Source: Bacteroidales bacterium
GTDB taxonomy: Bacteria; Bacteroidota; Bacteroidia; Bacteroidales; GCA-2711565
Reading direction: 5' to 3'
Assembly: GCA_029938505.1 (NCBI GenBank)
Contig: JAOZUV010000128.1
Coordinates: 1 to 6,263, forward strand
Length of the DNA: 6,263 bases
Shown: positions 1-5,993 of the stretch, piece after piece
Layout: each line of letters begins with the position of its first letter
How positions within the stretch are numbered: the first letter of the stretch is position 1
The notes under the pieces: model-generated
What the model was told of the DNA's origin: nothing
Seen by the model: only the letters and a program-made list of their open reading frames with translations
Database searches by the model: none
Position numbers and translations under genes: made by a program

Positions 1-19
1 TGAATTCTTCTTTTTTCAT
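1..19 (-). CDS. 5' end of a downstream gene, cut by window edge
   Basis: An ATG on the minus strand at 19-17 opens a frame reading MKKEEF before the window ends. It lies six bases after the lptE stop codon, with no terminator between them, so it is probably the next gene of the regulator-lptE operon. From general knowledge of Bacteroidota gene order, a small uncharacterised protein or secG often follows lptE. Six residues cannot distinguish these, so no product is assigned. Confidence 0.45.
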
Positions 20-25
20 TTGTTA

Positions 26-535
26 TTACCAGTTTACAACAGCTTTATTAAAAATATCATCCACCAACGCTTCATTGATGACTTCAATCAAACCCGTTTG
101 AACCGTGTTTAGATCTTCGGTACTTGAATAATCTGAATATCTTGAAAAGGAGATGTCGAAGTTTTTTGATTCATCAAAAATATTTACATATTTTACTTGA
201 ACGGTTATAGTTAGTCTGTTTAAAGCAGCTGTTTGATCGCCTTGGATTGCGATAGGTTCTGTTCTATAGCCAGTTATTTCACCTTCTAGTTGTAAATCTC
301 CACCACTTCCGAGTAAATTCAATGTGGTTTGTGAGGAAAATCTATCACGAAGTGCATCAGTAAGGGTTTGACTTAAAGTTGGCTCTATTAAATCTGCTTT
401 GTTTTCAAAGTACTGAATGGATACTGTTTTTGCTTCTGCAGGGATTGATGCTCCAGTAAAAGAATACATCCCACATCCATTTGCAAAAAGTATAATAATT
501 CCAAAAAAAGCTAATACTTTAAGTTTTCTATACAT
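26..535 (-). CDS. lptE: LptE-family LPS-assembly lipoprotein
   Basis: The 169-residue product fits the short Bacteroidota LptE family, the outer-membrane lipoprotein that plugs the LptD barrel and helps insert lipopolysaccharide into the outer leaflet. Residues 1-20 form a lipoprotein signal peptide (basic YRKLK, then a hydrophobic run), and a lipobox ends ANGC with the acylated Cys at residue 21. The family-like body follows: CGMYSFTGASIP (21-32), TVSIQYFENKADLIEPTLSQ (37-56), the GYRTEPIAIQ segment (89-98), a beta-rich LTITVQVKYVN stretch (108-118) and a C-terminal helix ending VVNW. The residues after Cys21 (GMYSF) lack the acidic export signal of Bacteroidota surface lipoproteins, consistent with a periplasm-facing position; that is inference. 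The ATG abuts the stop of the upstream regulator with no gap (TAAATG), which supports this start and suggests translational coupling. Confidence 0.88.
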   Translation of the reverse strand: MYRKLKVLAFFGIIILFANGCGMYSFTGASIPAEAKTVSIQYFENKADLIEPTLSQTLTDALRDRFSSQTTLNLLGSGGDLQLEGEITGYRTEPIAIQGDQTAALNRLTITVQVKYVNIFDESKNFDISFSRYSDYSSTEDLNTVQTGLIEVINEALVDDIFNKAVVNW

Positions 536-1768
536 TTATTTAATATTATATTCTTTAATTTTTCGATACAGGGTTCGTTCCGAAATGCCTAATTCTTCAG
601 CGGCATTTTTACGTTTCCCATTGTGTTTTTCTAATGCTCTTCGGATGAGGTCAATTTCTTTTTTCTCTATCGATAAGGATTCTTCCAAAACTTCAGAATG
701 TTGAATGGGTTCTTCCATAAAACCATCTTCAGGTCGTTGTTGTATTTCAATTTTATCCAAGTCGGTACCAGATTCGCTAACATCCTGATAAAGTTGTTTG
801 ATTAGACGAGCATTTGAGTCCTGCGTTTTTTCAGAATTCTCACTATTTTGAAGAATGTCAATCACTACTTTTTTCAATTCATTGACATCCTTTTTCATGT
901 CAAAAAGGATCTTATAAAGGATGTCTCTTTCCGAAATATTTTTTTCTCCTTTTTGATCTCTGTACAGAACAGGCAAATCTCTTGAACCACTATGAGGGAG
1001 ATATTTCTGCATAATGAATTCGTCAATATTTTTTTCTTTTTCAATGATGGATAATTGTTCTGTCATGTTTTTCAACTGACGGATATTTCCATTCCAACGG
1101 TAATTAGTTAACAATTTAATGGCTTCCTCATTTAACTGCAGATTGGGCATACGATATTTTTCGGCAAAATCAGCAGCAAATTTCCGGAATAGTAAATGAA
1201 TATCTTCTTTGCGATCGCGTAAAGCAGGAATATTAATTGGAACTGTATTCAAGCGATAAAATAAATCTTGACGAAATTTACCCGATGAAATGGCCTCAGG
1301 AATATTTACATTGGTAGCAGCCACAACTCTAACATCGGTTTTAATCACCTTTGATGAACCAACTTTAAAAAACTCTCCTGTTTCCAAAACACGCAATAAA
1401 CGCACTTGAGTTGATAGCGGAAGTTCAGCTACTTCATCCAAGAAAATAGTCCCACCATTCGACACTTCAAAATATCCTTTACGAGCTTCATGAGCACCGG
1501 TAAACGAGCCTTTTTCATGTCCAAAAAGTTCTGAATCGATTGTTCCTTCAGGAATAGCACCGCAGTTTACTGCAATATTAGGGCCGTGTTTACGTGCACT
1601 TAATTGATGAATAATTTTGGGGAATACTTCCTTCCCGGTACCACTCTCACCTGTAATTAATACGGTAATATCTGTAGGAGCTACTTGACTGGCAATGTCG
1701 ATTGCCCGATTAAGTAAGGGTGAGTTCCCAATGATTCCGAAGCGTTGTTTTATAGATTGAACTTCCAT
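536..1768 (-). CDS. Sigma-54-dependent transcriptional activator (AAA+ and Fis-type HTH), no receiver domain
   Basis: This 410-residue bacterial enhancer-binding protein uses ATP hydrolysis to open promoters held by sigma-54 RNA polymerase. Visible in order are Walker A GESGTGKE (40-47), the sigma-54 contact loop as GSFTGA (87-92, usually GAFTGA; the key F and T are kept), Walker B GGTIFLDEVAE (105-115, D111/E112), the FRQDLFYRLN arginine-finger region (165-174) and sensor II GNIRQLKN (227-234). A polar linker of roughly 100 residues, partly coiled-coil-like, then leads to a Fis-type helix-turn-helix (about 368-408, core NAAEELGISERTLYRKIKEY). The AAA+ domain starts almost at the N-terminus, with no receiver, GAF or PAS domain, so activity is probably set by expression level or a partner protein. 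The gene lies directly upstream of lptE with no gap, a pairing common in Bacteroidota. A phylum-type promoter lies about 60 bases upstream. The target genes cannot be read from this window. Confidence 0.93.
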   Translation of the reverse strand: MEVQSIKQRFGIIGNSPLLNRAIDIASQVAPTDITVLITGESGTGKEVFPKIIHQLSARKHGPNIAVNCGAIPEGTIDSELFGHEKGSFTGAHEARKGYFEVSNGGTIFLDEVAELPLSTQVRLLRVLETGEFFKVGSSKVIKTDVRVVAATNVNIPEAISSGKFRQDLFYRLNTVPINIPALRDRKEDIHLLFRKFAADFAEKYRMPNLQLNEEAIKLLTNYRWNGNIRQLKNMTEQLSIIEKEKNIDEFIMQKYLPHSGSRDLPVLYRDQKGEKNISERDILYKILFDMKKDVNELKKVVIDILQNSENSEKTQDSNARLIKQLYQDVSESGTDLDKIEIQQRPEDGFMEEPIQHSEVLEESLSIEKKEIDLIRRALEKHNGKRKNAAEELGISERTLYRKIKEYNIK

Positions 1769-1825
1769 TATATTGATAGCGATCTGCTAAAATTCGTATT
1801 CTTTATACTAATATAGTTAAAGATA

Positions 1826-1854
1826 CAAAGTTAGCAAAAATTTATCGCTAACAA
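1826..1854 (-). promoter_or_regulatory. Bacteroidota-type promoter for the regulator-lptE operon
   Basis: On the minus strand TAACTTTG (1833-1826) matches the Bacteroidota -7 consensus TAnnTTTG exactly. A TTG (1854-1852) sits 18 bases upstream as the -33 element. Transcription would start near 1819, giving a leader of about 50 bases before the ATG at 1768. It is the only exact TAnnTTTG I found between pheT and the regulator, so it is the likely operon promoter. A GTTAGC...GCTAAC dyad overlaps it and is listed separately. Confidence 0.65.
1830..1852. promoter_or_regulatory. Dyad GTTAGC-N11-GCTAAC over the promoter (possible operator)
   Basis: GTTAGC (1830-1835) and GCTAAC (1847-1852) form a perfect 6-bp inverted repeat with an 11-base spacer, overlapping the -7 box and one base of the -33 box of the regulator promoter. 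Related half-sites lie nearer the gene: TAGC-N5-GCTA at 1777-1789, and TAGCGAT (1777-1783), which is the reverse complement of ATCGCTA (1844-1850). The position suits a repressor or autoregulatory operator, but the arms are short and AT-rich sequence produces such dyads by chance. Confidence 0.35.
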
Positions 1855-1917
1855 TTGCATCCAAATTCAGCTTCAATAGCTTGTTTAATAAATTCTATAA
1901 TTGCTGCTTTGAAACAA

Positions 1918-4383
1918 TTATTTGCGGATGATGGCATTGAAATTTCGCTCGAAAGTTTGCATTATTTTGTTCATTACCTTATCCACTACTTTATCAGTAA
2001 GTGTTTGGTATTGATCTTGAAGGATAAAACTTAAAGCATAAGATTTTTTACCCGCCTCAATTTTATCACCTTCGTAAATATCAAATAAACTCACCGTTTT
2101 TAAAAGTTTACGCTCTGTATTATAAGCGGCTTTTTCTAATTCAGCAAAACTAACTTTTTGATCAAGCAACATGGCCAAATCACGTTTTACTTCGGGGTAT
2201 TTTGGGATAGCAGTATATTGAATTTTTGATTTCCCCAACAACTTAACTATTTGATCCCAATTAAAATCAGCATAAAACACTTGTTGTTTTACATCAAATG
2301 TTTTCAATGTTCTTTTAGATAGTGAACCAAACTCAACTAAGGTATTTTTGTTTACAGAAATGCATTGCCCAAAACTAAAATCAGCAGATGTTTCACCGCT
2401 AGTTTGCAATTGTTTTTCATTTATTCCTAAACGTTTTAAAATATTTAAAACAAATAATTTCAGACTATAGAAATCAGATTTTTGTAATTCTTTATACCAA
2501 TTTTCGCCCATTGTATTTCCAGTAACGAAAACCGATAAATGTTTGTTTTCATTGTATTTTGCCAATGGGTATTCAGGATTGGCTTTCGCTGGATTTTGAT
2601 TATACACAAAACCAAATTCATACATTTTCAAATCTGTATTTTTTCGATTTTGATTGTAAGCGATGGATTCCAATCCTCCGAAAAGCAGGGATTGACGCAT
2701 TACATCTAAATCCTGACTGATGGGATTCAGCATTTTTACATTATTCACTGACTCATAAACGGCACTAAGATCTGTATATTTTGAGTTGGTCAAGGAATTA
2801 TTCATCATCTCCGAAAAGCCATTGGATGACAAATAATCAGAGACTAAATTCTGTACTTTCTCCTTATCAGGATCGGTAGTAAAAGAAATGGCTGATTTTA
2901 AGCTCGTACCAATCTCAATATTATTGTAACCATACACTCTAAGAATTTCCTCAATCACATCGGCTTCACGGGTTACATCCACTTTGTAGGTAGGAATCAG
3001 AAGCAATAATCCGTTTTCTTTTTCTTCTAAAATCTGAATTTCTAGGTTTACTAAAATGTTTTTTATTTGAGTGCGATCAATGACTTTTCCAATCAAACGA
3101 TCCACATTTTTATAATCAATTTTAATTTCCCAAGGCTTGATTTCTGTAGGATAAACATCTACAATCTCGCTACTAATTTCACCGCCGGCTAACTCTTTAA
3201 AAAGCATGGCTGCTCTTTTCAATGCATAAACGGTAATGTTTGGATCGGCTCCTCTCTCGAAACGGAAAGACGCATCGGTTTGTAAAGTATGTAATTTAGC
3301 TGTTTTGCGAATAGTTGCTGCATCGAAATAAGCACTCTCCAAGAAAATATTTTTGGTGTCATCTTTCACTCCGGAATTAATTCCTCCAAATACACCAGCA
3401 ATACACATACCCTCTTCTGCATTGCAAATCATTAAATCGTTTTCTGATAATTTGCGTTCCTCTTCATCCAAAGTTGTGAATGGGGTGTCTTTCGCCAATT
3501 TTTTTACTACCACTTTTTCGCCTTTAATCATATCGGCATTGAAAGCATGCAACGGCTGACCTGTTTCATGCAATACATAATTGGTAATATCCACAATATT
3601 GCTAATGGATTTTAAGCCTAACGAACGTAGATTATTTTTTAGCCATTCGGGTGATTCTTTGACATCAATTCCTGAGATGGTTAAACCTGAATAACGTGGA
3701 CAAGCTTGTTTGTCTTCTATCACCACATCAATATGACGACTTGTATTATCCACTTTAAAACCATCTATGGATGGAAGTTTAAGGCTTAGATTTTTCTCTG
3801 GATGCAGATGATTGATAACGGCTACTAAATCGCGGGCAACCCCAATATGAGAAGTGGCATCGGCACGATTAGGGGTTAATCCGATTTCAAAAACATAATC
3901 ATCTTCAACTTTGAAATATTCCTTGGCAGGGGAACCAATTTTTGCTTCGGGATCCAAAACCATGATTCCATCGTGATCGCTTCCTAAACCCAACTCATCT
4001 TCGGCACAAATCATTCCCTCAGAAAGTTCGCCTCTGATTTTTGATTTCTTAATTTTAAAAGAGTCATCACCCATATAAAGGGTAGCTCCAATAGTTGCTA
4101 CGGCTACTTTTTGTCCAGCATCTACATTAGGTGCTCCACAAACGATATGTAGCAATTCTTCGGCTCCAATATCAACCGTTGTACAACTCAAACGATCGGC
4201 ATCAGGATGTTGTATTTTGCTTTTTACTTCACCAATGACGATTCCTTCCAATCCACCTTTAATTGATTGCACTTTTTCCAAGCCTTCTACCTCTAGCCCA
4301 CAATCAGTAAGCATTACCGAAACTACTTCAGGGGCAAAGTCGAGATCAATATAGTTTTTAAGCCAATTATAAGAAATTTTCAT
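1918..4383 (-). CDS. pheT: Phenylalanine--tRNA ligase beta subunit
   Basis: This is the 821-residue beta chain of the cytoplasmic alpha2-beta2 synthetase that charges tRNA-Phe; the length is normal for the family. Recognisable parts are the N-terminal MKISYNWLKNYID, an EMAP/OB-fold tRNA-binding domain (about 40-155, with HPDADRLSCTTVD 59-71 and CGAPNV 82-87), the EIGLTPNRADATSHIGVARD segment (166-185), and the B3/B4 editing region (about 215-400, with NIVDITNYVLHETGQPLHAFN 262-282 and ASFRFERGADP 371-381). The B5 domain follows (about 415-490, ending PTYKVDVTREADVIEEI and RVYGYNNIEI), then the catalytic-core-like domain (about 500-710) and a C-terminal FDX-ACB anticodon-binding domain (about 727-820, with YPEVKRDLAMLLD). 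No pheS lies beside it on its 5' side; unlinked pheS and pheT are usual in Bacteroidota. The start agrees with the family N-terminus and with a promoter-like box about 30 bases upstream. Confidence 0.98.
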   Translation of the reverse strand: MKISYNWLKNYIDLDFAPEVVSVMLTDCGLEVEGLEKVQSIKGGLEGIVIGEVKSKIQHPDADRLSCTTVDIGAEELLHIVCGAPNVDAGQKVAVATIGATLYMGDDSFKIKKSKIRGELSEGMICAEDELGLGSDHDGIMVLDPEAKIGSPAKEYFKVEDDYVFEIGLTPNRADATSHIGVARDLVAVINHLHPEKNLSLKLPSIDGFKVDNTSRHIDVVIEDKQACPRYSGLTISGIDVKESPEWLKNNLRSLGLKSISNIVDITNYVLHETGQPLHAFNADMIKGEKVVVKKLAKDTPFTTLDEEERKLSENDLMICNAEEGMCIAGVFGGINSGVKDDTKNIFLESAYFDAATIRKTAKLHTLQTDASFRFERGADPNITVYALKRAAMLFKELAGGEISSEIVDVYPTEIKPWEIKIDYKNVDRLIGKVIDRTQIKNILVNLEIQILEEKENGLLLLIPTYKVDVTREADVIEEILRVYGYNNIEIGTSLKSAISFTTDPDKEKVQNLVSDYLSSNGFSEMMNNSLTNSKYTDLSAVYESVNNVKMLNPISQDLDVMRQSLLFGGLESIAYNQNRKNTDLKMYEFGFVYNQNPAKANPEYPLAKYNENKHLSVFVTGNTMGENWYKELQKSDFYSLKLFVLNILKRLGINEKQLQTSGETSADFSFGQCISVNKNTLVEFGSLSKRTLKTFDVKQQVFYADFNWDQIVKLLGKSKIQYTAIPKYPEVKRDLAMLLDQKVSFAELEKAAYNTERKLLKTVSLFDIYEGDKIEAGKKSYALSFILQDQYQTLTDKVVDKVMNKIMQTFERNFNAIIRK

Positions 4384-4411
4384 CCGTTTATTATTTTGCG
4401 TATTTCAGCTG

Positions 4412-4419
4412 CAAAAGTA
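4412..4419 (-). promoter_or_regulatory. pheT: Promoter -7 box for pheT
   Basis: TACTTTTG on the minus strand (4419-4412) matches TAnnTTTG and lies 28 bases from the pheT ATG, so the leader would be short, about 20 bases. No TTG is present at the -33 position (only a T-rich run near 4439), so the upstream element is weak. Placement directly upstream of a gene without an operon partner supports the call. Confidence 0.5.
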
Positions 4420-4423
4420 GTGA

Positions 4424-4450
4424 TTTTTCGTATTTCTTTAAAAATTAAAC
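4424..4450. repeat. Left copy of an imperfect direct repeat flanking the REP cluster
   Basis: TTTTTCGTATTT (4424-4435) is followed by CTTTAAAAATTAAAC. The same 12-mer recurs at 4603-4614, followed by GTAAAAATTAAC. The two differ by a small indel and a few bases. The copies bracket the palindromic cluster at 4471-4592, as would a target duplication or a local duplication. Part of the match is low-complexity A/T sequence, so chance cannot be excluded. Confidence 0.45.
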
Positions 4451-4470
4451 CCTTTTGATTCATACATAGA

Positions 4471-4509
4471 GATTCTGAATAAAGCCTTTCAGGCTTTTCC
4501 AGAATGACG
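4471..4509 (-). repeat. REP-like palindrome, inverted copy
   Basis: An inner hairpin, AAAGCCT (4481-4487) with loop TTC and AGGCTTT (4491-4497), is enclosed by an outer stem of ATTCTG (4472-4477) with CAGAAT (4500-4505). Read on the minus strand it opens with CGTCATTCTG, the usual head of palindromic intergenic repeats found in many Bacteroidota genomes. It lies between the end of the GLPGLI gene and the start of pheT, where it could also act as a transcript-end structure, although no clear T-tract follows. Confidence 0.7.
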
Positions 4510-4524
4510 ATGGAGTTGTGTTTT

Positions 4525-4592
4525 GTCATCCAAAAACTTTCATCCCGTCATCCTGAGCTTTCTGTTCGTCATCCTGAGCTTGACTCAGGATC
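4525..4592 (+). repeat. REP-like cluster, direct copies with a 21-22 base period
   Basis: GTCATCC recurs at 4525, 4547 and 4568. CGTCATCCTGAGCTT occurs exactly at 4546-4560 and 4567-4581. Only the last copy is complete as a palindrome: ATCCTGAG (4571-4578), loop CTTGA, CTCAGGAT (4584-4591), a perfect 8-bp stem. The earlier copies look like heads that lost their second arm. With the inverted copy at 4471-4509 this makes a BIME-like block. A T-rich stretch follows on the plus strand, but no plus-strand gene needs a terminator here. Confidence 0.75.
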
Positions 4593-4602
4593 TATATTTT
4601 AC

Positions 4603-4626
4603 TTTTTCGTATTTGTAAAAATTAAC
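4603..4626. repeat. Right copy of the imperfect direct repeat flanking the REP cluster
   Basis: TTTTTCGTATTT (4603-4614) then GTAAAAATTAAC (4615-4626) matches the left copy at 4424-4450 apart from a small indel and a few bases. It ends two bases before the stop codon of the GLPGLI gene, so the repeated block fills the whole space between that gene and the pheT promoter. Confidence 0.45.
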
Positions 4627-4627
4627 T

Positions 4628-5473
4628 TCACTTCAACTCTATATGATTATTACGTGAGGCCATTTTTTTTGCAAAATATTGCTGTGAGTATTCATCTCCA
4701 CCTCTTTGCTTAACTAGACTTGCAATACTATTTCGCATAGCCTCTCTTGAATGAAAATATTTTTGCTTAGTTGTTTCAATAAAAGACTTATTCTTAATTT
4801 GAATTATTAAATCTGGATCAGCTACTTCTAAACCAATTAACTTAAATACATAATGTTTACGGCTATCGTAAATCTTTACAATAAAACCAGGGAGCCCATT
4901 GAATTTATAAGGCCCATCATTAAAGGGGATTTCAGCACTAAACCAGGCTGTCCATTTTCTACCTCCATAATCACAGTATGCTTTTTGTGAAAGGTATCCG
5001 TCGATGGTAGCTGTATCTTGAGTGAGTTCCCAATTAAAATCATCAAGTGTTTCTTCATATTTGATGGTGCCATTTATTGTTTGATCGGTAAATGTTATTT
5101 TTCCTTTGGGATAATTTTTATAAATATGATAAAGGGGTCTTGCTGTATAAGGACCATAATTGTCATGCCATGATTGGATTTCAGCACGTGTTTTAAATTT
5201 TGACAATGCCTGCATATCAAGATAATGAGATTTACTAACGAAATAATTGGTTTTTTTTCCTAAAAACAGCCACATCTCTTGATTTATAATATTATCTAAA
5301 TTCAGTGAGTCCCATTTATAAGTTAATGAATAGGATGCAATAAATTGAGCCGAATCAATGGGTTTAAAATTTAATCCTGAAGAATTTTGTGAAAAAGCTG
5401 TAAAAGAGTAAAAAAATATAATAATGAGCAGTGTTAGCTTATTAAAATATTTAAGCTTGAAAAGATATTTCAT
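4628..5473 (-). CDS. GLPGLI family secreted protein
   Basis: The 281-residue product begins with a Sec signal peptide: basic residues, a hydrophobic core LTLLIIIFFYSFTAF (13-27), and likely cleavage near FSQ at about 28-30. The body carries the family signature: CDYGGRKWTAWFSAEIPFNDGPY (167-189), then KFNGLPGFIVKIYD (190-203), with GLPGF at 193-197 as the GLPGLI motif, followed by a short strand pair HYVFKLIGLE. GLPGLI proteins are a Bacteroidota family of unknown function, exported to the periplasm or surface and often encoded near outer-membrane receptor-type barrels. The same arrangement is seen here, with a barrel gene and a small exported peptide upstream on the same strand. A 12-bp hairpin lies 20 bases before the ATG. 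I saw no clear promoter in the 102-base gap, so the gene may depend on read-through from the peptide gene. No enzymatic residues can be assigned. Confidence 0.88.
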   Translation of the reverse strand: MKYLFKLKYFNKLTLLIIIFFYSFTAFSQNSSGLNFKPIDSAQFIASYSLTYKWDSLNLDNIINQEMWLFLGKKTNYFVSKSHYLDMQALSKFKTRAEIQSWHDNYGPYTARPLYHIYKNYPKGKITFTDQTINGTIKYEETLDDFNWELTQDTATIDGYLSQKAYCDYGGRKWTAWFSAEIPFNDGPYKFNGLPGFIVKIYDSRKHYVFKLIGLEVADPDLIIQIKNKSFIETTKQKYFHSREAMRNSIASLVKQRGGDEYSQQYFAKKMASRNNHIELK

Positions 5474-5492
5474 AATTTAAGATTGATTAAAG

Positions 5493-5521
5493 GACTTACC
5501 CATTTTTTTAATGGGTAAGTC
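5493..5521. terminator. Strong 12-bp hairpin between the peptide and GLPGLI genes
   Basis: GACTTACCCATT (5493-5504) and AATGGGTAAGTC (5510-5521) are perfect reverse complements around a five-base loop. On the minus strand the hairpin lies about 54 bases after the peptide stop and 20 bases before the GLPGLI ATG. The following minus-strand bases (CTTTAATC) are a poor T-tract, so it may be a weak terminator, a processing or mRNA-stability structure, or a translational control element in the GLPGLI leader. The structure is certain; its role is inferred. Confidence 0.5.
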
Positions 5522-5575
5522 GTAAATTTAATAAAATTTGGTAAGCTAATAATTGATTATAGTTTACTAGAATTA

Positions 5576-5764
5576 TTAACAATAGTAATCCATATAAAAT
5601 GCGTAGTCACCAGTATCCCAACAGAAACATGTATGGCCACATATAATGTGGGTGCCGGGAAAACCACCATAATCAGTTTTAGATTCAGTTATAGCATTTG
5701 CATCTTTTGGTACTGCAAGTGCAAATAAGCCTAAAAGGGCAAACGTAAAAAATAATTTTTTCAT
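5576..5764 (-). CDS. Small secreted cysteine-rich peptide
   Basis: I do not recognise a family for this 62-residue product. It starts with a clear Sec signal peptide: KK, the hydrophobic core LFFTFALLGLFALAV (4-18), and a typical ANA cleavage site after residue 24. The predicted mature part of about 38 residues has four cysteines (C42, C46, C48, C62) in a CGHTCFC arrangement plus a terminal Cys, and is rich in aromatic residues (DYAFYMDYYC at the end) and glycine (YGGFPG). Two disulfides or metal binding are possible. It lies between an outer-membrane barrel gene and a GLPGLI gene on the same strand, 102 bases before the latter. The signal peptide, strong start and Cys pattern argue that it is real despite its size. 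A bacteriocin-like, signalling or modified peptide are all open possibilities. Confidence 0.72.
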   Translation of the reverse strand: MKKLFFTFALLGLFALAVPKDANAITESKTDYGGFPGTHIICGHTCFCWDTGDYAFYMDYYC

Positions 5765-5807
5765 CTTAATTAGGTTTTAGGTTAATACAATAATTATCAC
5801 CGTAAGG

Positions 5808-5972
5808 CTAAATAGTGCCACTGACATGGGGTGTCAGTATGAAAAATTTAAAAAAATATTTACACCCCCATTTTTTAGTCCCTTCAATTGTTTCAATATC
5901 AATACCATTGGATTCAAATTTGAAAATAAGTTTACCTTCTTCTTCATAACAATAGCTTTTTCTTTGTGCACC
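5808..5972 (-). pseudogene. Coding-like frame without a start codon, possible broken small gene
   Basis: Between stop codons on the minus strand, 54 codons read with a strong purine-first codon pattern (for example EEEGKLIFKFESNGIDIETI), but there is no ATG, GTG or TTG in this frame. An ATG at 5947-5945 followed by AAG repeats lies in another frame, giving a 37-codon run that ends at 5834. A one- or two-base slip in the AAG run would join that ATG to the coding-like frame. It may be a frameshifted small gene, a decayed remnant or a chance open stretch. No family is recognised. Confidence 0.25.
5820..5838. repeat. Hairpin ACTGACA-N5-TGTCAGT in the barrel-peptide gap
   Basis: ACTGACA (5820-5826) and TGTCAGT (5832-5838) are perfect reverse complements around a five-base G-rich/C-rich loop. 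It lies about 55 bases upstream of the peptide start codon on the minus strand. No T-tract follows on either strand, so a simple intrinsic terminator is unlikely. It could be a repeat element or a protein-binding site. Confidence 0.4.
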
Positions 5973-5982
5973 TTAAGGTGCA
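5967..5982. repeat. 16-base perfect palindrome after the barrel gene
   Basis: TGCACCTTAAGGTGCA is fully self-complementary. It starts a few bases beyond the triple TAA that ends the barrel gene. As RNA it could fold as a 6-bp stem with a TTAA loop. On the minus strand ACAAAGAAAAAG follows, which is not a T-tract, so an ordinary intrinsic terminator is not supported. A dimeric regulator site or an mRNA 3'-end structure are alternatives. Confidence 0.45.
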
Positions 5983-5993
5983 ACCCCTTATTA

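Noticed and set aside
417..704. Plus-strand 95-codon frame
   Set aside because: Antisense shadow of lptE and the sigma-54 activator, both with strong family motifs on the other strand.
3353..3559. Plus-strand 68-codon frame inside pheT
   Set aside because: Antisense to the conserved editing region of pheT, with no signal of its own.
4571..4600. Intrinsic terminator on the plus strand (8-bp stem then T-rich run)
   Set aside because: No plus-strand gene lies upstream, and the stem is explained as a REP-like palindrome.
4504..4713. Plus-strand frame of 69 codons containing RHPELSVRHPELDSGSI
   Set aside because: The HPEL-DSGS pattern is the translation of the REP-like repeat itself, a well-known source of spurious ORFs. 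The rest overlaps the GLPGLI gene antisense.
4876..5073. Minus-strand 65-codon frame inside the GLPGLI gene
   Set aside because: Overlaps the GLPGLI gene in another frame, while the GLPGLI motif frame is clearly coding.
5576..5764. Similarity of peptide GGFPGTHI to the GLPGFI motif of the neighbouring protein
   Set aside because: Only G-x-P-G is shared, and the surrounding residues do not align. This is too short to claim homology.
5765..5810. Promoter for the peptide gene (TAATTATTG on the minus strand)
   Set aside because: It is one base too long for TAnnTTTG, and no TTG lies at the right distance, so it is not called.
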